64,000 nt of DNA, taken from assembly GCA_037127255.1 (NCBI GenBank), contig JBANSL010000003.1, forward strand, positions 16,333,314 through 16,397,313, in the 5' to 3' direction. The first letter of the stretch is position 1. The number at the start of each line of letters is the position of its first letter. The notes beneath the pieces are model-generated. The model did not search any database, was not told the DNA's origin, and saw only the letters and a program-made list of their open reading frames with translations. The DNA is from Persicaria tinctoria (lineage: Eukaryota > Streptophyta > Magnoliopsida > Caryophyllales > Polygonaceae). The position numbers and the translations under genes are program-made. Shown here in pieces: positions 43,789-58,302 of the stretch.

Positions 43789-46198
43789 ATGGCTGCCGTT
43801 CCTAATTCGCTGCTTCTCGCTAGCAACTCTCCGATCCAGCTCTCCTCTGGTCAGTGCTTTCCTGTTTTCTTTACTTTATTTCCTGCTTTTGACCGAAATT
43901 CTCGGCGCTCATCCGTTTTTGCCTGCTTCCTCCTTGTTTGTTCGTCATTTCTGTTCATCATTGGAATTTTTGCTTCAATTGTTTGTGCTTCCGCTTTCGT
44001 GTTGTTTTCTGTACCATTGGTAGGTTGAAGGTCAACCATCAAATGTTCTCTGGCTGATTAGAATTTAGCTGTCTGATGATGATCGTTCACGTTGCCTTTT
44101 CATTTTATTTTTATGGATAAGCCGATTGTTAATTTAGGAATCCTAGTGTTTGGACGATTATTGAATTCACCGATCTACTGACTCCGCCATGGAATTGCTG
44201 TCTCCTTGAACGAAATAGTGAATTCGGATTGTATTCTTTGCACGCTGATTTCCGGAATCTCATGTTTCCGAATCAATGTATTTTTTCTGTAGTGCTTTAC
44301 ACTTGTCTACGGAGGTTTTGATGTCTTTCTACGTGCTTTGAATTCAATCTTTTGTTCAGATTTTGTTACTTATTTCACCTACTAGTTCTTTTTTCAACTC
44401 TTCAGATCAAAGTATCAGGACTTTTTGCTCCCCAACCTTGTCCATCGCTCCTAGTTCAAGTAGAAAAGCTGGTTACAAACGGCTGGTTGTTCATGCTGCA
44501 TACAGGTCACTTTTGTTGCATTCTGTCTGTCATAGCTCTACGAAGAAAGTGTTAAATATGCTATATATTTGCATTTTCAAATCATGTGGAAAATTGAACT
44601 TCTGGAATTCGAGACTAATGTATATCTACTTATGGCTTTGACAGTGATGATAGTAGGCTTAGCAGTTCCAGTGTCTTCATAGGGGGTTTTATTCTGGGAG
44701 GATTAGTTGTTGGCACCCTAGGGGCAGTATATGCACCTCAGGTACTGATTTTACTTCCTTTGGCGCTCCAGAATTATAATTAGTTTCAATTTTGTAAGAT
44801 CTAGTCGTATGACTTCAATCATTGTTTTCTTGTGTGATGCTTTTACGGTGTTCATTTTTGTCGTGTATAGATAAGCAAAGCTTTGGCTGGAACTGATAGA
44901 AAAGATTTGATGAGGAAGTTGCCCAAATTCATTTATGATGAAGAGAAAGCTTTGGAGGTAAGCATTTGCTTGTGTCCTAGCAAATACACAGATTTTGTAT
45001 GGGGTTGCTGATATGTAGATAGCTGCACCAATCACCTACAACTTCTTAAATCTCATTGTCTTTGTGTACTTTGCCTACATCCATAACCTTGCAAACCTTG
45101 AATGGTCCACAAGACAAATTGTGAAGTTATCATTGTATTTAGATCTTGCTTCAATCCATTGTTTCATGCTCATTTGATGGCATAGTACAAATCATGATCA
45201 AAGTTGCCAAAGATCAGATTTAATTGTATAATATGGGCACTTAACAAAAATCAACTGTAGTTTAGGCCATTTAGAACAAACCATCCGCGATATGGAAAAA
45301 CATGAAAGGAAAATAATGAAATTAATATAGATGAGATGGGCCTTGTAGTTTGCTAAACACATCCTTCTAGCAATATGATTTAAAGATGATATTCTCCCTT
45401 TTCACCCCTTGTCTCTTATGTTTCAACTTACTACTACTAACCTTTCCTCTTTTTCTTTTTTTTTTATAAAAATTTATGAAACTACTTCTACTCAATTATG
45501 CTGATATGAAAGGTTGTTTTATCTGTAAGCTGCCATAGTGCCATACATCCCCATTTATTGTGTAAGATTGTAAGTGATTTAAATTATGCTGACAGATAGC
45601 TTAAGAGTCTGATTTTCCAGCAAGGGAAGGTTCATATCCCTTGGTTTTTAACTTACATATGTCCTACTATCCTGGACATGATTTCTTTAGTTTTTAGCTC
45701 TTATTTTAAAAGATTTATGAATAAGACAAGGTTCTACCACCACCCATTGTAATAATGTAATATGCTAGTATATTTAAGAACATTTTGGATGCTTTGAGTT
45801 ATTATCTTTATTAAGATTGGGTTTACGGAGCTTTGGTGTGTTAGTAGTTTCTGAGTTTTGTTATTAGACATTTTTGTATACTCAATTTTCTCTGCACTTT
45901 GTGTCTTCTTTTGATTAGCCCTTTCAGTCATACCTTCTGCATAATTACTTTTTGCAAGCTCTCTGGTTGACTAAAGAAGACTGCTATCTCCTCCTCTATT
46001 TTGGTCTCATGAACTAGTCTTAGGATGTCACTGATGATGGTCTATGATCACTGTGTTTGACAGAGGACAAGGAAGATTCTCACTGAAAAGATTGCGCAGC
46101 TGAACTCCGCTATTGATGACGTTTCATCACAGCTTCGCACAGATACTGCCCCCAATGGAGTAGCTGTAGACACAGATGAAATGGAAGCTACACTCTAA
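43789..46198 (+). CDS. Small chloroplast membrane protein (AT1G42960-like)
   Basis: Five coding exons: 43789-43849, 44406-44505, 44645-44741, 44871-44957 and 46064-46198. All have GT-AG borders and compatible phases, giving 159 residues. The N-terminus ([17 protein letters not shown], then many Ser and Arg) looks like a plastid transit peptide. A single hydrophobic glycine-rich helix follows ([20 protein letters not shown]). The conserved C-terminal part contains [18 protein letters not shown] and [16 protein letters not shown], a probable coiled coil. From memory this matches Arabidopsis AT1G42960, a protein of the chloroplast inner envelope of unknown function. Intron 4 is 1.1 kb. GAPB follows 1.3 kb downstream on the same strand, as AT1G42970 does in Arabidopsis. 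Confidence 0.88.
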
Positions 46199-47435
46199 GA
46201 AGAGGCGAGTTGTTCAGGTGTTTCGAAGGGTTCCCGTAACAGATGATCTTTGGCATTCCCCGGAAATAATCCTAATATCTTAGTCTCTTTCCCGTTCTCC
46301 TCGACAATTTGAATTGTGTGGCATTTTGTGGTTGTATGTGGATAGTGTTTCGGGCTCATGTAATAGGATATATAAAGATGTTTGATTTTTCCATTAGACT
46401 TAAAGAGGATCCGTCAGCTGTACTTGAAACCCCAGTTATTTTGAAAATCCGATGACAATTCAAGTTTGGTAAGCACTGGTATTTGGGGCAGTAGCTCACC
46501 AGATGCGTGGGGACAGCCTCAGCTTTCATCGCCTCCCATGCTCTGCTCATCAGTGTGTTCTGTGTCGTGAGGAAGATTTACTTTCCAGGTTATTTCAGTT
46601 TTATTGAGGCATCAGTCATGACCGATGGTGTCGATGCTGGGTTAATATTCATCTATTACTTCAGCATGCAAAACACTATTGTGGGGGTTACTCAGATGCA
46701 TATTGATCTTGAAATTTATCCACTAAAATGAATTTATAAATTAGTCATCTCAACAACATGTCAGTTGTCTTGTAGCTGGTGGATGGTTGATTAGGTGCTT
46801 ATAACTGTTTGATAAGGTTACTTATCTTGGATGTGTTTGTTAACGTGTGTATAGACAGTATTGATAACCTTAGGTTAAGATAACTTACCCAAGGTTTCTG
46901 AGTGATGGCTAACAAGTAGACCATATAATGTAAACTTGTGTCATGCCAAACATGTCTTTAATTAGTGTTTTTGTAGTTTATTAGCAGTCAAGCCATACCA
47001 TAACAATCCCATGCAGTATACTCCATACAGCTTACAGGGAGGGACCATACAGCCTACAACTTGGCATATCCCGCGATTTACATCTCCACCAATCCCCAAG
47101 AACCGGGCGATCTGAACCCTTAAGGTAAGGGTTCATCCAGTTTCTTTAGAAATAGAATATTGTTTGTGATTATTTGAGTGAGAGAAGTAGAGAAGATATG
47201 CAGGGGCATTCCTGTAAATACTTGGGGTTTTCATGGGGCAACTAGCAACCCATCTGTGGCTCAAAGTGAAGCTTGAGTAATACCATCTTATCACATCCTC
47301 TTGTGTAGTATCTTGACCACCCATTTCTTCACCCTCTCTTGCAGCCATTAATCTGTTTATATTTAGAGGCATTCATCTCTGTGGATTGGATCATCCCTTT
47401 GCAAATAACCACTTGATACTTGGGTGTTTCTCAAC
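46199..47435. other. 3'UTR of the AT1G42960-like gene and GAPB promoter region
   Basis: 46199 to about 46400 is the likely 3'UTR. No transposon or further gene was recognised up to the GAPB promoter. Frames at 46507-46731 and 47133-47372 have no domain. This is one of the few gene-to-gene intervals in the window that seems free of large insertions. Confidence 0.5.
47287..47292 (-). promoter_or_regulatory. I-box-like motif upstream of GAPB
   Basis: CTTATC on the plus strand is GATAAG on the minus strand, the core of the I-box found in many light-regulated photosynthesis promoters. It lies about 145 bp upstream of the GAPB TATA box. A 6-bp match alone is weak evidence. Confidence 0.35.
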
Positions 47436-47442
47436 TATATAT
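47436..47442 (+). promoter_or_regulatory. TATA box of GAPB
   Basis: TATATAT, 75 bp upstream of the start codon. This predicts a transcription start near 47466 and a short 5'UTR of about 45 nt. No competing TATA lies closer. Confidence 0.6.
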
Positions 47443-47510
47443 CTCACACACTTCATAACCTTTTTATTATTAGCTGATTACTCATTTCACCCAACCAAAG
47501 TGAAGGAGCC

Positions 47511-49794
<2,284 letters not shown>

Positions 49795-50281
49795 AACTGC
49801 ACCACCTGTTTTTTTTCCCCAAAATTTTCCATGAAGTGTTTTGATGGGAGATGTTCCATTAGTTACTGTGTAGTTCTTGTGTAAACTGCTTGTGTGTTTG
49901 TATAAGGCCGGTGTGTGTTCTGAGGCAGATGCCAATAATCCAAGATGGATACATTTCGGACAATCATCAGTAAAAATCAATTGAAGATGGATGGATACAT
50001 TTCTGACAATCATTTGTAAAATAATGAGTCCGGTTTCTAATTGCTTTATGGAGTTTTTCAAAGGGTTTTGTTGGATACTTTATACTGCTTTTTTTTTTTT
50101 TTTTTTTTATGACGTGGAGGTTCCGAGGTTATCGACTAATCCTCCACGGGCCGAGCACTAGCCTCAATGTTGTACAAAATTATTTTAGATAAACGTTGTT
50201 GATAAAAAAAAATTCAAGAACTTATGTCAATGTTATAAGTGATGAATCATACACATAAAAAATTTATTTTTAAAAATAACT
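49795..50281. other. GAPB 3'UTR and intergenic DNA with a SINE-like 3' end
   Basis: The 3'UTR probably ends before about 50060. A run of about 20 T (50088-50108) is followed by gacgtggaggttccgaggtt and taatcctccacggg. On the minus strand this reads as a retroposon 3' end entering a poly(A) tail. No box A or box B is retained. Confidence 0.45.
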
Positions 50282-51430
50282 TTGACAAAAAAATTATTGT
50301 TATTCTGTCAATGTTATAGTGTGGAAGTGTTTGGGCGTAAAGGGAGTGGAGTGCCTCACCAAGCTTTTCAACGTCATTCTCAGAACTGCGAGGATGCTAG
50401 AGGAATGGAGACTCAGCAAGTTATTTCCAATTTACAAGAACAAGGGCGATGTACAACAATGCAACAATTATAGGGGAATTAAACTCCTTAGCCACACGAT
50501 GAAGATTTGGGAGAGAGTTATTGAATGGCGGCTGAGGAGTTTGGTTAGCGTATCCGAGAACCAGTTTGGTTTTATGCCAGGGAGGTCTACTATAGAGGCT
50601 ATACATTTGATGAGGCTCTTGTTGGAGAAATACAGGGAACGGAATAGAAATTTACATATGGTTTTCATTGATTTGGAAAAGGCATACGATGGAGTGCCAA
50701 GAGACCTTATATGGGAATGTTTGGAAAAGGCATACGATGGAGTCCCAGAATCTTACATGAGGGTTGTCAAGAATATGTATGATGGATCACAACACAGACT
50801 AGTGTTTACTCACACGGTGGGGACCCTGACTACTTTGCGGTACAAGTGGGTTTGCACCAAGGCTCGACTTTGAGCCCATTTCTCTTTACAGGTGTCATGG
50901 ATGTGGTGTCGAGTATTATCCAGGGTGGGATCCCGTGGTGCACGCTTTTTGCAGATGATGTTGTTCTCGTGGACGAGACGAGAGTAGGGGTTAGCAGCAA
51001 GCTTGATCTATGGAGGGATAAGCTTAAGCAGAAGGGCTTCCGATTGAGCAGGACGAAGACAGAGTACGTGGTGTTCAGGCTGGGCGAAGAGGAAGAAGGA
51101 GACGGGGGTGTCAACATGGGTGGGGATCTTGTTCCGAAGAAAGACAGTTTCAAGTATCTGAGATCTGTGATGCAGAGCGATGGAAGTGTAGACATGGACG
51201 TCAAGCATTGGATTCAAGTAGGCTGGCAGAAATGGAGGGCTGCGTCAAGAGTCTTATGTGACAGAAAAGTCCCTCTCAAACTCAAGGGTAAGTTCTACAG
51301 AGTGGTGGTGAGACCGGCTTTATTATATGGGGAAAGGGTGCGTACAATCCGACCCCCCCCCCCGACCCTGCTCTTTGAGCGGAATATACTGGGCTTGTTG
51401 TTGTTATTGTTGGGATTTCTACTCATTTAT
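50282..51430 (+). pseudogene. RTE-type LINE reverse transcriptase, 5'-truncated
   Basis: Frame 1 (50319-50873) has [36 protein letters not shown] and [17 protein letters not shown]. After a frameshift near 50846-50870, frame 2 (50846-51436) has [25 protein letters not shown] (FADD catalytic site), KGFRLSRTKTEY and ALLYG. This is the RT of plant RTE-clade LINEs; the endonuclease half is missing. A 48-bp in-frame duplication (copies at 50672 and 50720) repeats LEKAYDGVP in the RT core. The 3' end (ggtgcgtacaatccgac, a C run, gcggaatatactggg, then TTG repeats at about 51397-51415) is typical of RTE elements. Confidence 0.88.
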
Positions 51431-51531
51431 TTTTGAAAAAATATTTTCTGTTTTTTAAAAATATTTTTCACAAATTTATTTGAATCATCAATTATAATAT
51501 CATTATAATTTTTTGAAAATATTTATTCATA

Positions 51532-53059
51532 TATTTTTTTTTTTGATAAGGAAATAATTCGAGGCCGGACAGGCCCGGACCTCGAGAGGCCGACAAAGTC
51601 GGCAGACAGCAAGCCGTCTAAACATACAACATAGTAAAAGAAATACAATAATAACCAACTACCTAATACAACAAAAAAACTACATGAAATAAGCCCGGAA
51701 ACCCCAAACCCTAGGCAAACAGACGGACACAGCAACGAGAAGAAGGAGACCCGACGTGGTGAAGTGGATAGCGAGCGCATGGGACAGCACAGCTGACACG
51801 ATGTCTCGCCGCCGGAAAGACGGAAAGCAGTAATCCATGTAGGGCAAAGACGACACCTGGGGAAGTGTGGATCACACGACGTTCCCTTCACCTAGATGAA
51901 GGATCTTCGGAGACCACGAACACCACCAACACGATCACTCCGATCAACCAGAGCCGCAGAACTGCTCCTCAACCGAAACTAACCACAAACCAACAAACAG
52001 AACTCCAACCAACTCGAGAAAATGAAGCACGGCCGCGAGAGGGCAAAGAGCGCAAGAGTAAACCGGATTTATTTCAGTTATATATTATAAATTATAACTT
52101 TTAATTTTATTTTAAAAATTTCATCTACCATCGGGTCAGCTTTGGGCCCAAAGGACTAATTACGGGCCCGAACATCACCAAGAAGGCCCGAAGCCAATTG
52201 AAGCAACATCCCAGCAAAGAGAGGGATGACCTATTTACCGGCGGAAATCAACCGACAAGGGGAGACTTTGTATTTTATTTTTTTTTAATTTGTTCACACC
52301 CATATTTGGGTTGGAACTTGGAAGGCACAAACCCACCACACGGTAAGCAATCGGCCGGAGGCGACCACCAGCGCCGGCGATGGGAGGGGGCCACGCCGGT
52401 AGGAAATGCGCCGCCACCACCAGACAGCGGAGAACCGCAGCAGGAAGACGTGGATGGTAGGAAGAGGGCTTCGAGACCCAAGAAGCACAGGAAGCCCGAC
52501 GGTGAATGTTTGAAAGACTCAATCGGGGGCCGAGACAGAGAGATCTGAGTTCAAAAACACCAAACCCAGCCATACTCAGGCCGATTGGAGCACGAAGAAG
52601 CCGATTTGTAGAGGAAGAGTCGAGTTAGGGCAAGAAGTCAAAAAGCCCCAAATCGAATTTATGAGCGGAGATTCGACACACCAAACCAAAGCCAACCGCC
52701 AAGAAAGCATAAGGAGGAGGCGCTGATGGAAGCGGTGGCCGAAGCTGAGCTTATTCACGCCGAAAGGCGGATTTAGGGCTCCCGGAGGAGATTTAGGGAC
52801 CTCCCGAAGGAGGAGTTTTGGGCTCCAAGAGGAGCTCTTTGACAGCGTTTTTAAAACCCCTGCACACAACCATCTATAGACTATTGCAGCAAGGAGAGTT
52901 GTTGATCAAGTTTGTTAAAGAAGATCTGTTTAAACCCAAATCAGAATAAAGAAATGGGTATCTTTTCTTTCCTCAAGGGATTTCACAAAACTCTTCCTCT
53001 CTCTAGAAGAGGAGAGAGGAGGGAGCATTCCTACTCCCTGTTTAAACCCAAATCAGAAT
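51532..53059 (-). mobile_element. 1.5-kb poly(A) retroposon with 13-bp TSD
   Basis: A minus-strand insertion bounded by atatttattcata at 51519-51531 and 53060-53072. The A tail (T-run at 51532-51543) is preceded by the terminus shared with 2470-2560 and 57103-57180 (gataagg, aattcgagg). The minus-strand 5' half is GC-rich (about 52180-52870). Frames of 70-120 codons lack RT or endonuclease motifs, so this is a non-autonomous or internally deleted LINE-like element. A 23-bp direct repeat (52926-52948 and 53038-53060) lies at its 5' end, 89 bp apart. Confidence 0.78.
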
Positions 53060-53072
53060 ATATTTATTCATA

Positions 53073-53747
53073 ATTCTGACCTAAAAAAAACTTGTATAAC
53101 ACCAATTACTACACACAGTGCAATATATGAAATGAGACGGTATTCAATATCATTGAGAATATTATGATTATCATTTCACATTAACGTTGATAATTTTAGC
53201 TCACCCTATGGGAATTGGGATACTATAATTCTTTTTTTTTTTTAAATGTGAATTTATACATGAAATACACAAAGTGTTATAGGGATACAAACTGTAATAA
53301 TACCGATGACAACCTATGAGGCTTTTGGTTATGAACCTATTGGTTGGAGCCCTCCCCTCAACCTTACCACATATTAAGGATCACCTATCGTCGAAACTAT
53401 AAAAGAGAGAAGCATGAATGAATGATACCAAGTATGCAACAAGACGGTACGTAACAAGATGGTATTGTTGCAATAGTCGATCGTCAAACCTGTTCTAGTT
53501 GGGACATGGGGAGTTAGGACGGGAAAATCACCATCAACCATTCATTTCAGACCTAAATGAAACTAAGAGAATCACAAACTTTTGGACTAGTGGTAAACAT
53601 AAAATGTTCACTATATATATAAAACAGTAATGCCCTAGGGACAAAACTGATGTCGCTCAAATGCTCAATAGCAATTATCCTCAAGGAATGCCAAAGTTTG
53701 CTTCTTTCTAGTATAAAAAATTGTTGCGGGAGCAAAGTCGCAGGTTT
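53073..53747. other. 3'UTR of the canopy-like gene and intergenic DNA
   Basis: The part near 53747 is the 3'UTR of the minus-strand gene. A T-run occurs at about 53231-53243. Nothing else is recognised. Confidence 0.45.
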
Positions 53748-56700
53748 TCAGAGCTCTTCTTTCAATTCATCGTCATCATCACTAGATTCACTACTGTCTG
53801 TGTCGTGTGTGACACTGCACATGAGATGTAACCAATGTTAGTGTGAAGAGGATAGATGCCATAATGTAGCATTCCCTAACAATGAAACAATTGTCACATT
53901 ATATTTCTGAATCTTAAGAGATTAGTTCATGAAATGTTCACCTTGTTTGTTTGCAGTGCTTGCTGAGATCTTGGCACAAAACTTTGCTGACATCTCCTGG
54001 CTTCACAGACCCTCTTTTGATCTTTTCTGCAAGCTGCAGTGTCATACAGAATCAAGTCAGTTATTTATCACGGAATAATTCAGCTTAGGCCACTTGACAT
54101 CCATTGAGAGCTGGAAACTTGCCTCGTCCTCTGTTTCCTCAAGCAACCTGTATGGTTTTAGAACTGTGTGTCAAAATTGCATACGGTAATAACTAAAACA
54201 TTGTATTAACAGATGCTGGGTCATTGTCATCACCTTCCGCAGTAGGATGATATATCCTTTGAATAGGCTCGAGCTTCTTGCTTGTCTGAAATCAAACACA
54301 AAGAAAATAGGGTGATCAAAAGTTTTCTTGTTTCAGAATCATAATTTCACATCACTTGTGATTAGTGAATCTACTGAAGATCGTATACAAACAAGAACTA
54401 CCTCCCAGCTATCCCACATCCCAAAGGCCAAAGCTAAAGCACATGAAGCCATAAACATACTCTTGGGAAGATAAACAAAGTGATGAGGTAAAGCAATTAA
54501 GTTCACTTATTCCTTCGACAAACTTAGGTAAGCATATGTTTTCCTCAAGCACTTATCCGATCATATCTTACTTACTCTTGGGATTATCTGTTCGTCAATC
54601 AAGCTTCAGTGTCGATTTATTTGCAACTGGAGAAACCTACTATAGAAAAATCATGTATACTCTACTCCTATGTTACACAGAAGCTCCAACTGGATGGTGT
54701 TTCCTGTTTCCGTTTCTTAAGGAAACTCGGAAACACACATTCTTATGTAAAATTATGGAAATTCCAAGCAAATTGACATTTTCCCATTTCTATTTCCATT
54801 TCCATGCAACATAGCTGGTCTACCCTTCTCAGAAAAAAAAGTTCAATCATGGACCAGTTAGCTGCCCTCATCTATGACTTTGTAAGTATGTTGTTTTTCA
54901 CTGTATACAGGAAACAAAAGATCTATACAGAAAGTCACCTGCAATGTGGTCTTTTTCTGCATACTTATCATGGAAGAGTAATCAATTGTGTCCCTAGCTG
55001 ACACCTAAAACAGTAACTCTTGAACATATTAAAACTGAAATTGCGTACCAAAGCTATCGAGTAATCTCCACTTGCTTTTGTTTTTATTTCAAACTCAAAA
55101 GCATTTGGTTTATACAACACATTTGTTTTTATTTCAAACTCAAAAGCATTTGGTTTATACAACACATTGTCATGGTATAAGCGGATGGGAAAGGTTAATG
55201 TTTAACATGCATAGTAGATAGGAAAATTTGGCAATGGATGAAGACGAAAAGATAGCTTAATTTGCTCAAGCTATAAATCAGGGACGAAATGGATAACCAA
55301 AAGAAATAATCCACTAATCAAATTCATTTTAGGTAAAGAGAAAAAGGGAAATCAACACAAGATGTGATTGTGGTTCATCGGCAGATCACCAACTATTTCT
55401 AGATTTGTAGTAACAGAAATGCTTACTGATTGTAAGATTATCCCAACTCTTTACTCTGACCCATTCCATTCCAGTTGACCCTGCCTACAAAAATAGAAGT
55501 CCAAATGTCAGCCCTTCCGCTATTCAGTATGTGTAAACACTATCAAGCAAGCAAACAAGCAAGATTAGGCCAATGCTTCCGCCTAAATTCCATGGCTAGG
55601 TTCTCACTTGCCTTTTCTTCCTGTAAACATGATCCGGATGCATTTGAATATTTGATAGCTTTATAACCAGCACATAAATCTAGTAGCTACTATCAGTATC
55701 AAGACTCACCTTTGTCAGAGTATAATCCTGCATCTTCTCGCAAAGCCCATCCAGGAGTTCAACCACTCTCAATTCACTGACTCTTTGAGAAATGAAAAAC
55801 CAAAGCGTTAGTCAGCACTCAGCAGCAAATAAAGGCCACTAGTATGTGAACAAATAACAATGCAGTACTCTAAGATCAAGGGGGTTAACCAAGCAGGTTA
55901 CATGCTTGGACTCAGCCATGAACTAACCCAAGATGAAAATATGATGAAGAGATTTTCAATGAGTGGTAGCAGAGGTTGCTGTAGATTGCCTTGCCAAGGC
56001 TTGAAAAAACGAATTCAGCCCCAACTGTCTCCAAAACAGGAGATCCAAGCTAAATTCACTAATCTCTAAACCTTTAAAACCAAAAAAGGCCCTTGCTAAT
56101 GGAAATGAGATCGGTCAACATTTGAGTCAACTATAAAGGTTTCGGAAAAATATCAATGATTCATTCAATCCCCAGCTAGCTATGATCAACTTGCTAATGA
56201 ACAGCTAAACATGGACTTGGAAAGTTGGAAATCATCCAAGAAGGCACATATCTGCATAATTTTAGAGCTGTAAAAACAAATTTGAGCAGTACCTGTAATC
56301 AATAACCTTTCCCCTACGCTGACCTGTTGAATCCAAGCGATGTCTCATGTCCAAATGATTCCTTGGTTTTTCCTGCACATACGAATGAAAAACATAATCA
56401 AACAGGCACAAGGAGGATCCATGGATGGAAAATTCAACAGACAGATGATTACTCTCTCAATTCCAAAAGCAATTGAGTTTACTGATATAGAGATTAAGAA
56501 GGGATATGATTATGAATGCTCACATTGGCGATACCATTTTCCAGCTCCTCCTGACATTAATAGCACAGACAGAGAAACAAAGATTGAGCATTCGCCATCA
56601 AAATCCATCAACAATTAGTCAAGCAATATTTTACAAAAATGAGAACGATTAGATCCGGATCTTATGTTAATGGACTGAAAAACACAAAAAATCAATCGAC

Positions 56701-56865
56701 ACGAGCGAAGCGATGGATCCAGTAAAGAAGAAAACGGAAGAAAGAGGAGTGTAATACAGCGACGGCGTTGCAAGCAGCGCATTTGTCCTCGATGGAAGAA
56801 GAAATTGATACCAAGGCGAAGATTATGAGGATTGCAAGTTGCTTTCGTGTGTTTTCGCCGGCCAT
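53748..56865 (-). CDS. Canopy/MSAP saposin-like ER protein ending in KEEL
   Basis: Nine coding exons on the minus strand: 56865-56758, 56550-56524, 56372-56293, 55782-55710, 55484-55427, 54285-54234, 54147-54123, 54033-53942, 53814-53748. Joined phases give 193 residues. Residues 1-24 form a signal peptide (MAGENTRKQLAILIIFALVS). The mature part carries the six-cysteine pattern of the DUF3456/canopy (TLR4 regulator, MIR-interacting) family: DKCAACNAVA, GLCEKMQDY, YCGRLLEETEDEL, VLCQDL and KHC. A central EKPRNHLDMRHRLDSTGQRR segment is typical of the plant proteins. An acidic tail ends in KEEL, a KDEL-type ER retrieval signal. The likely role is an ER-lumenal folding accessory. Intron 7 uses a GC donor (gcaagt); all others are GT-AG. 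An in-frame ATG 48 bp upstream (56913) would hide the signal peptide, so 56865 was chosen. From memory the Arabidopsis relative is AT1G42480. Confidence 0.9.
54123..54147 (-). other. 25-nt micro-exon with GC 5' splice site
   Basis: Exon 7 of the canopy-like gene encodes LLEETEDE. It is bounded by ctgtat-side AG on entry and by the donor gcaagt on exit. Both the reading frame (next exon LAEKIKRG) and family conservation demand this border, so the GC-AG intron is well supported. Confidence 0.8.
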
Positions 56866-57102
56866 TTCCCCGATCTCGATCCCTGACAAGTCACGGCAAC
56901 GCGAGTCACTCACCTAATCAAAGACCGACCCCCGCCGTACACGGCGGAGCGAGGCAGCGAAATGTAGTAACTGAAGAATTTAGATTGGGCCTCCAGTAGC
57001 CCAACAACCCCATCTTAACCACATTTTCAGTTTTAGCCCAAATGGAAGTCAACGTCTCATCGCTGACTTGTGAAATTCCGATTTGTTTTTGTTGTTTTTT
57101 TC

Positions 57103-57240
57103 TGATTTTTTTTTTTATAGATAAGGTAATAATTCGAGGATAGGTATATCTAACTCATCGAGGGAAGGCAATGAACCATCAAAAAATACAATTAAAATAG
57201 GAAGGTGCAATACAGGTGACAAACTAACATATCCAGGTTA
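57103..57240 (-). repeat. Poly(A) retroposon 3' end fragment
   Basis: A T-run (57103-57116), then atagataaggtaataattcgagg, matches the 3' terminus of the retroposon at 51532. Its 5' extent is unclear, limited by the hAT MITE starting at 57265. Confidence 0.55.
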
Positions 57241-57264
57241 ACAAACGAAGTAATATATTGAGAG

Positions 57265-57919
57265 CAGGGCCGTGCCAAAGATTTTGGAGGCCCCGTACGA
57301 AAATTAAAATAAAAATGAATTAAGAAGACAATAGAATTTTTTTTTAAAAAAAAATGTTCTACTAATGGTATAATATTTATAAATATCTACCTAATAAACC
57401 ATCTTGATTAAATTTGCTATTAGTTGTCAAATAAGATGATAATTAAATTGTTTTTAAATATAATATGAGTATAAAATGGCTATAAAACATATTTTTTTAA
57501 TTGTGTATGTCAATAAAACCTTTAGGAACCAATAGCTTTTAAAAGAAAAAAAATTGTATGTAATAATAACATATGGAAAATAAAGGAATTAATATTACAG
57601 AGAAATAAAAAGAGGGTAGAACAAATGAAAAGGGGGCCATTTATCAAAAACAAATTGAATAAAAAAAATTTATAAAAAAAAATGAAAAAGGGGCCACGGA
57701 AAAAGTCATCCATGTGTAACTTGAAGGAATCGAACACGGGAGATGAGGCCCAATTGATCTGTACATGCAGGAGGTTTTACCAACAGGGCAACTACAAATC
57801 AATGTTAATTTTTTAAACCAAAATATATATACACACAATATATATATCATATTGGGCCCCAAATTTTTTAGGGGCCCTGTTCCATTGGTCCACTTGCACT
57901 TGCTTGTGGCACGGGCCTG
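57265..57919. mobile_element. hAT-type MITE with tRNA-like module
   Basis: 655 bp with TIRs cagggccgtgcca and, inverted from the right end, caggcccgtgcca. It has a perfect 8-bp target duplication attgagag (57257-57264 and 57920-57927). The interior is AT-rich. At about 57726-57797 on the minus strand lies a tRNA-like stretch with a box B match (gttcgattcc) and a box A-like gttggtaaaacc upstream. Confidence 0.93.
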
Positions 57920-58066
57920 ATTGAGAGCTTTTTGATGATTTTTTTTGGTTTGCTATTGTTGTTGTTATGCAAACTTGATTTAAAAATAAAAATAAAATTG
58001 GTCAGCTTAAGACGAAATTTTTCGAAGCTATTTGAGTTTATTTGTGTTATTGAGAAAAATATACTA

Positions 58067-58302
58067 CTCCTCCCGTTCCAAAATAAGCGTCGTTTGTCTT
58101 TTTCTGCACGCTTTTTAAAGAGGTAAAAACACTATAAAATATTAATTTTTTAATCAATTTTTTTTAATAATTTCATAGTCGGTATTCATAAGTATAAACT
58201 TATAAAAACAGATTTATTAAAAAAATAATATTTTATATAATTTTTATCTCCTTAAAATGAGTGTAGAAAAGTCAAACGACTTTTATTTTGGAACGGAGGG
58301 AG
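58067..58302. mobile_element. Stowaway-like MITE
   Basis: 236 bp with TA target sites (58065-58066 and 58303-58304). The termini are ctcctcccgttccaaaat and, inverted, ctccctccgttccaaaat, the classical Stowaway end. The long inverted repeat continues inward to aaaacactataaaat. Confidence 0.93.

Noticed and set aside
57726..57797. Functional tRNA genes here and at 58890-58945
   Set aside because: Both lie inside hAT MITEs and lack a full set of pairing stems on inspection; they are called tRNA-like modules only.
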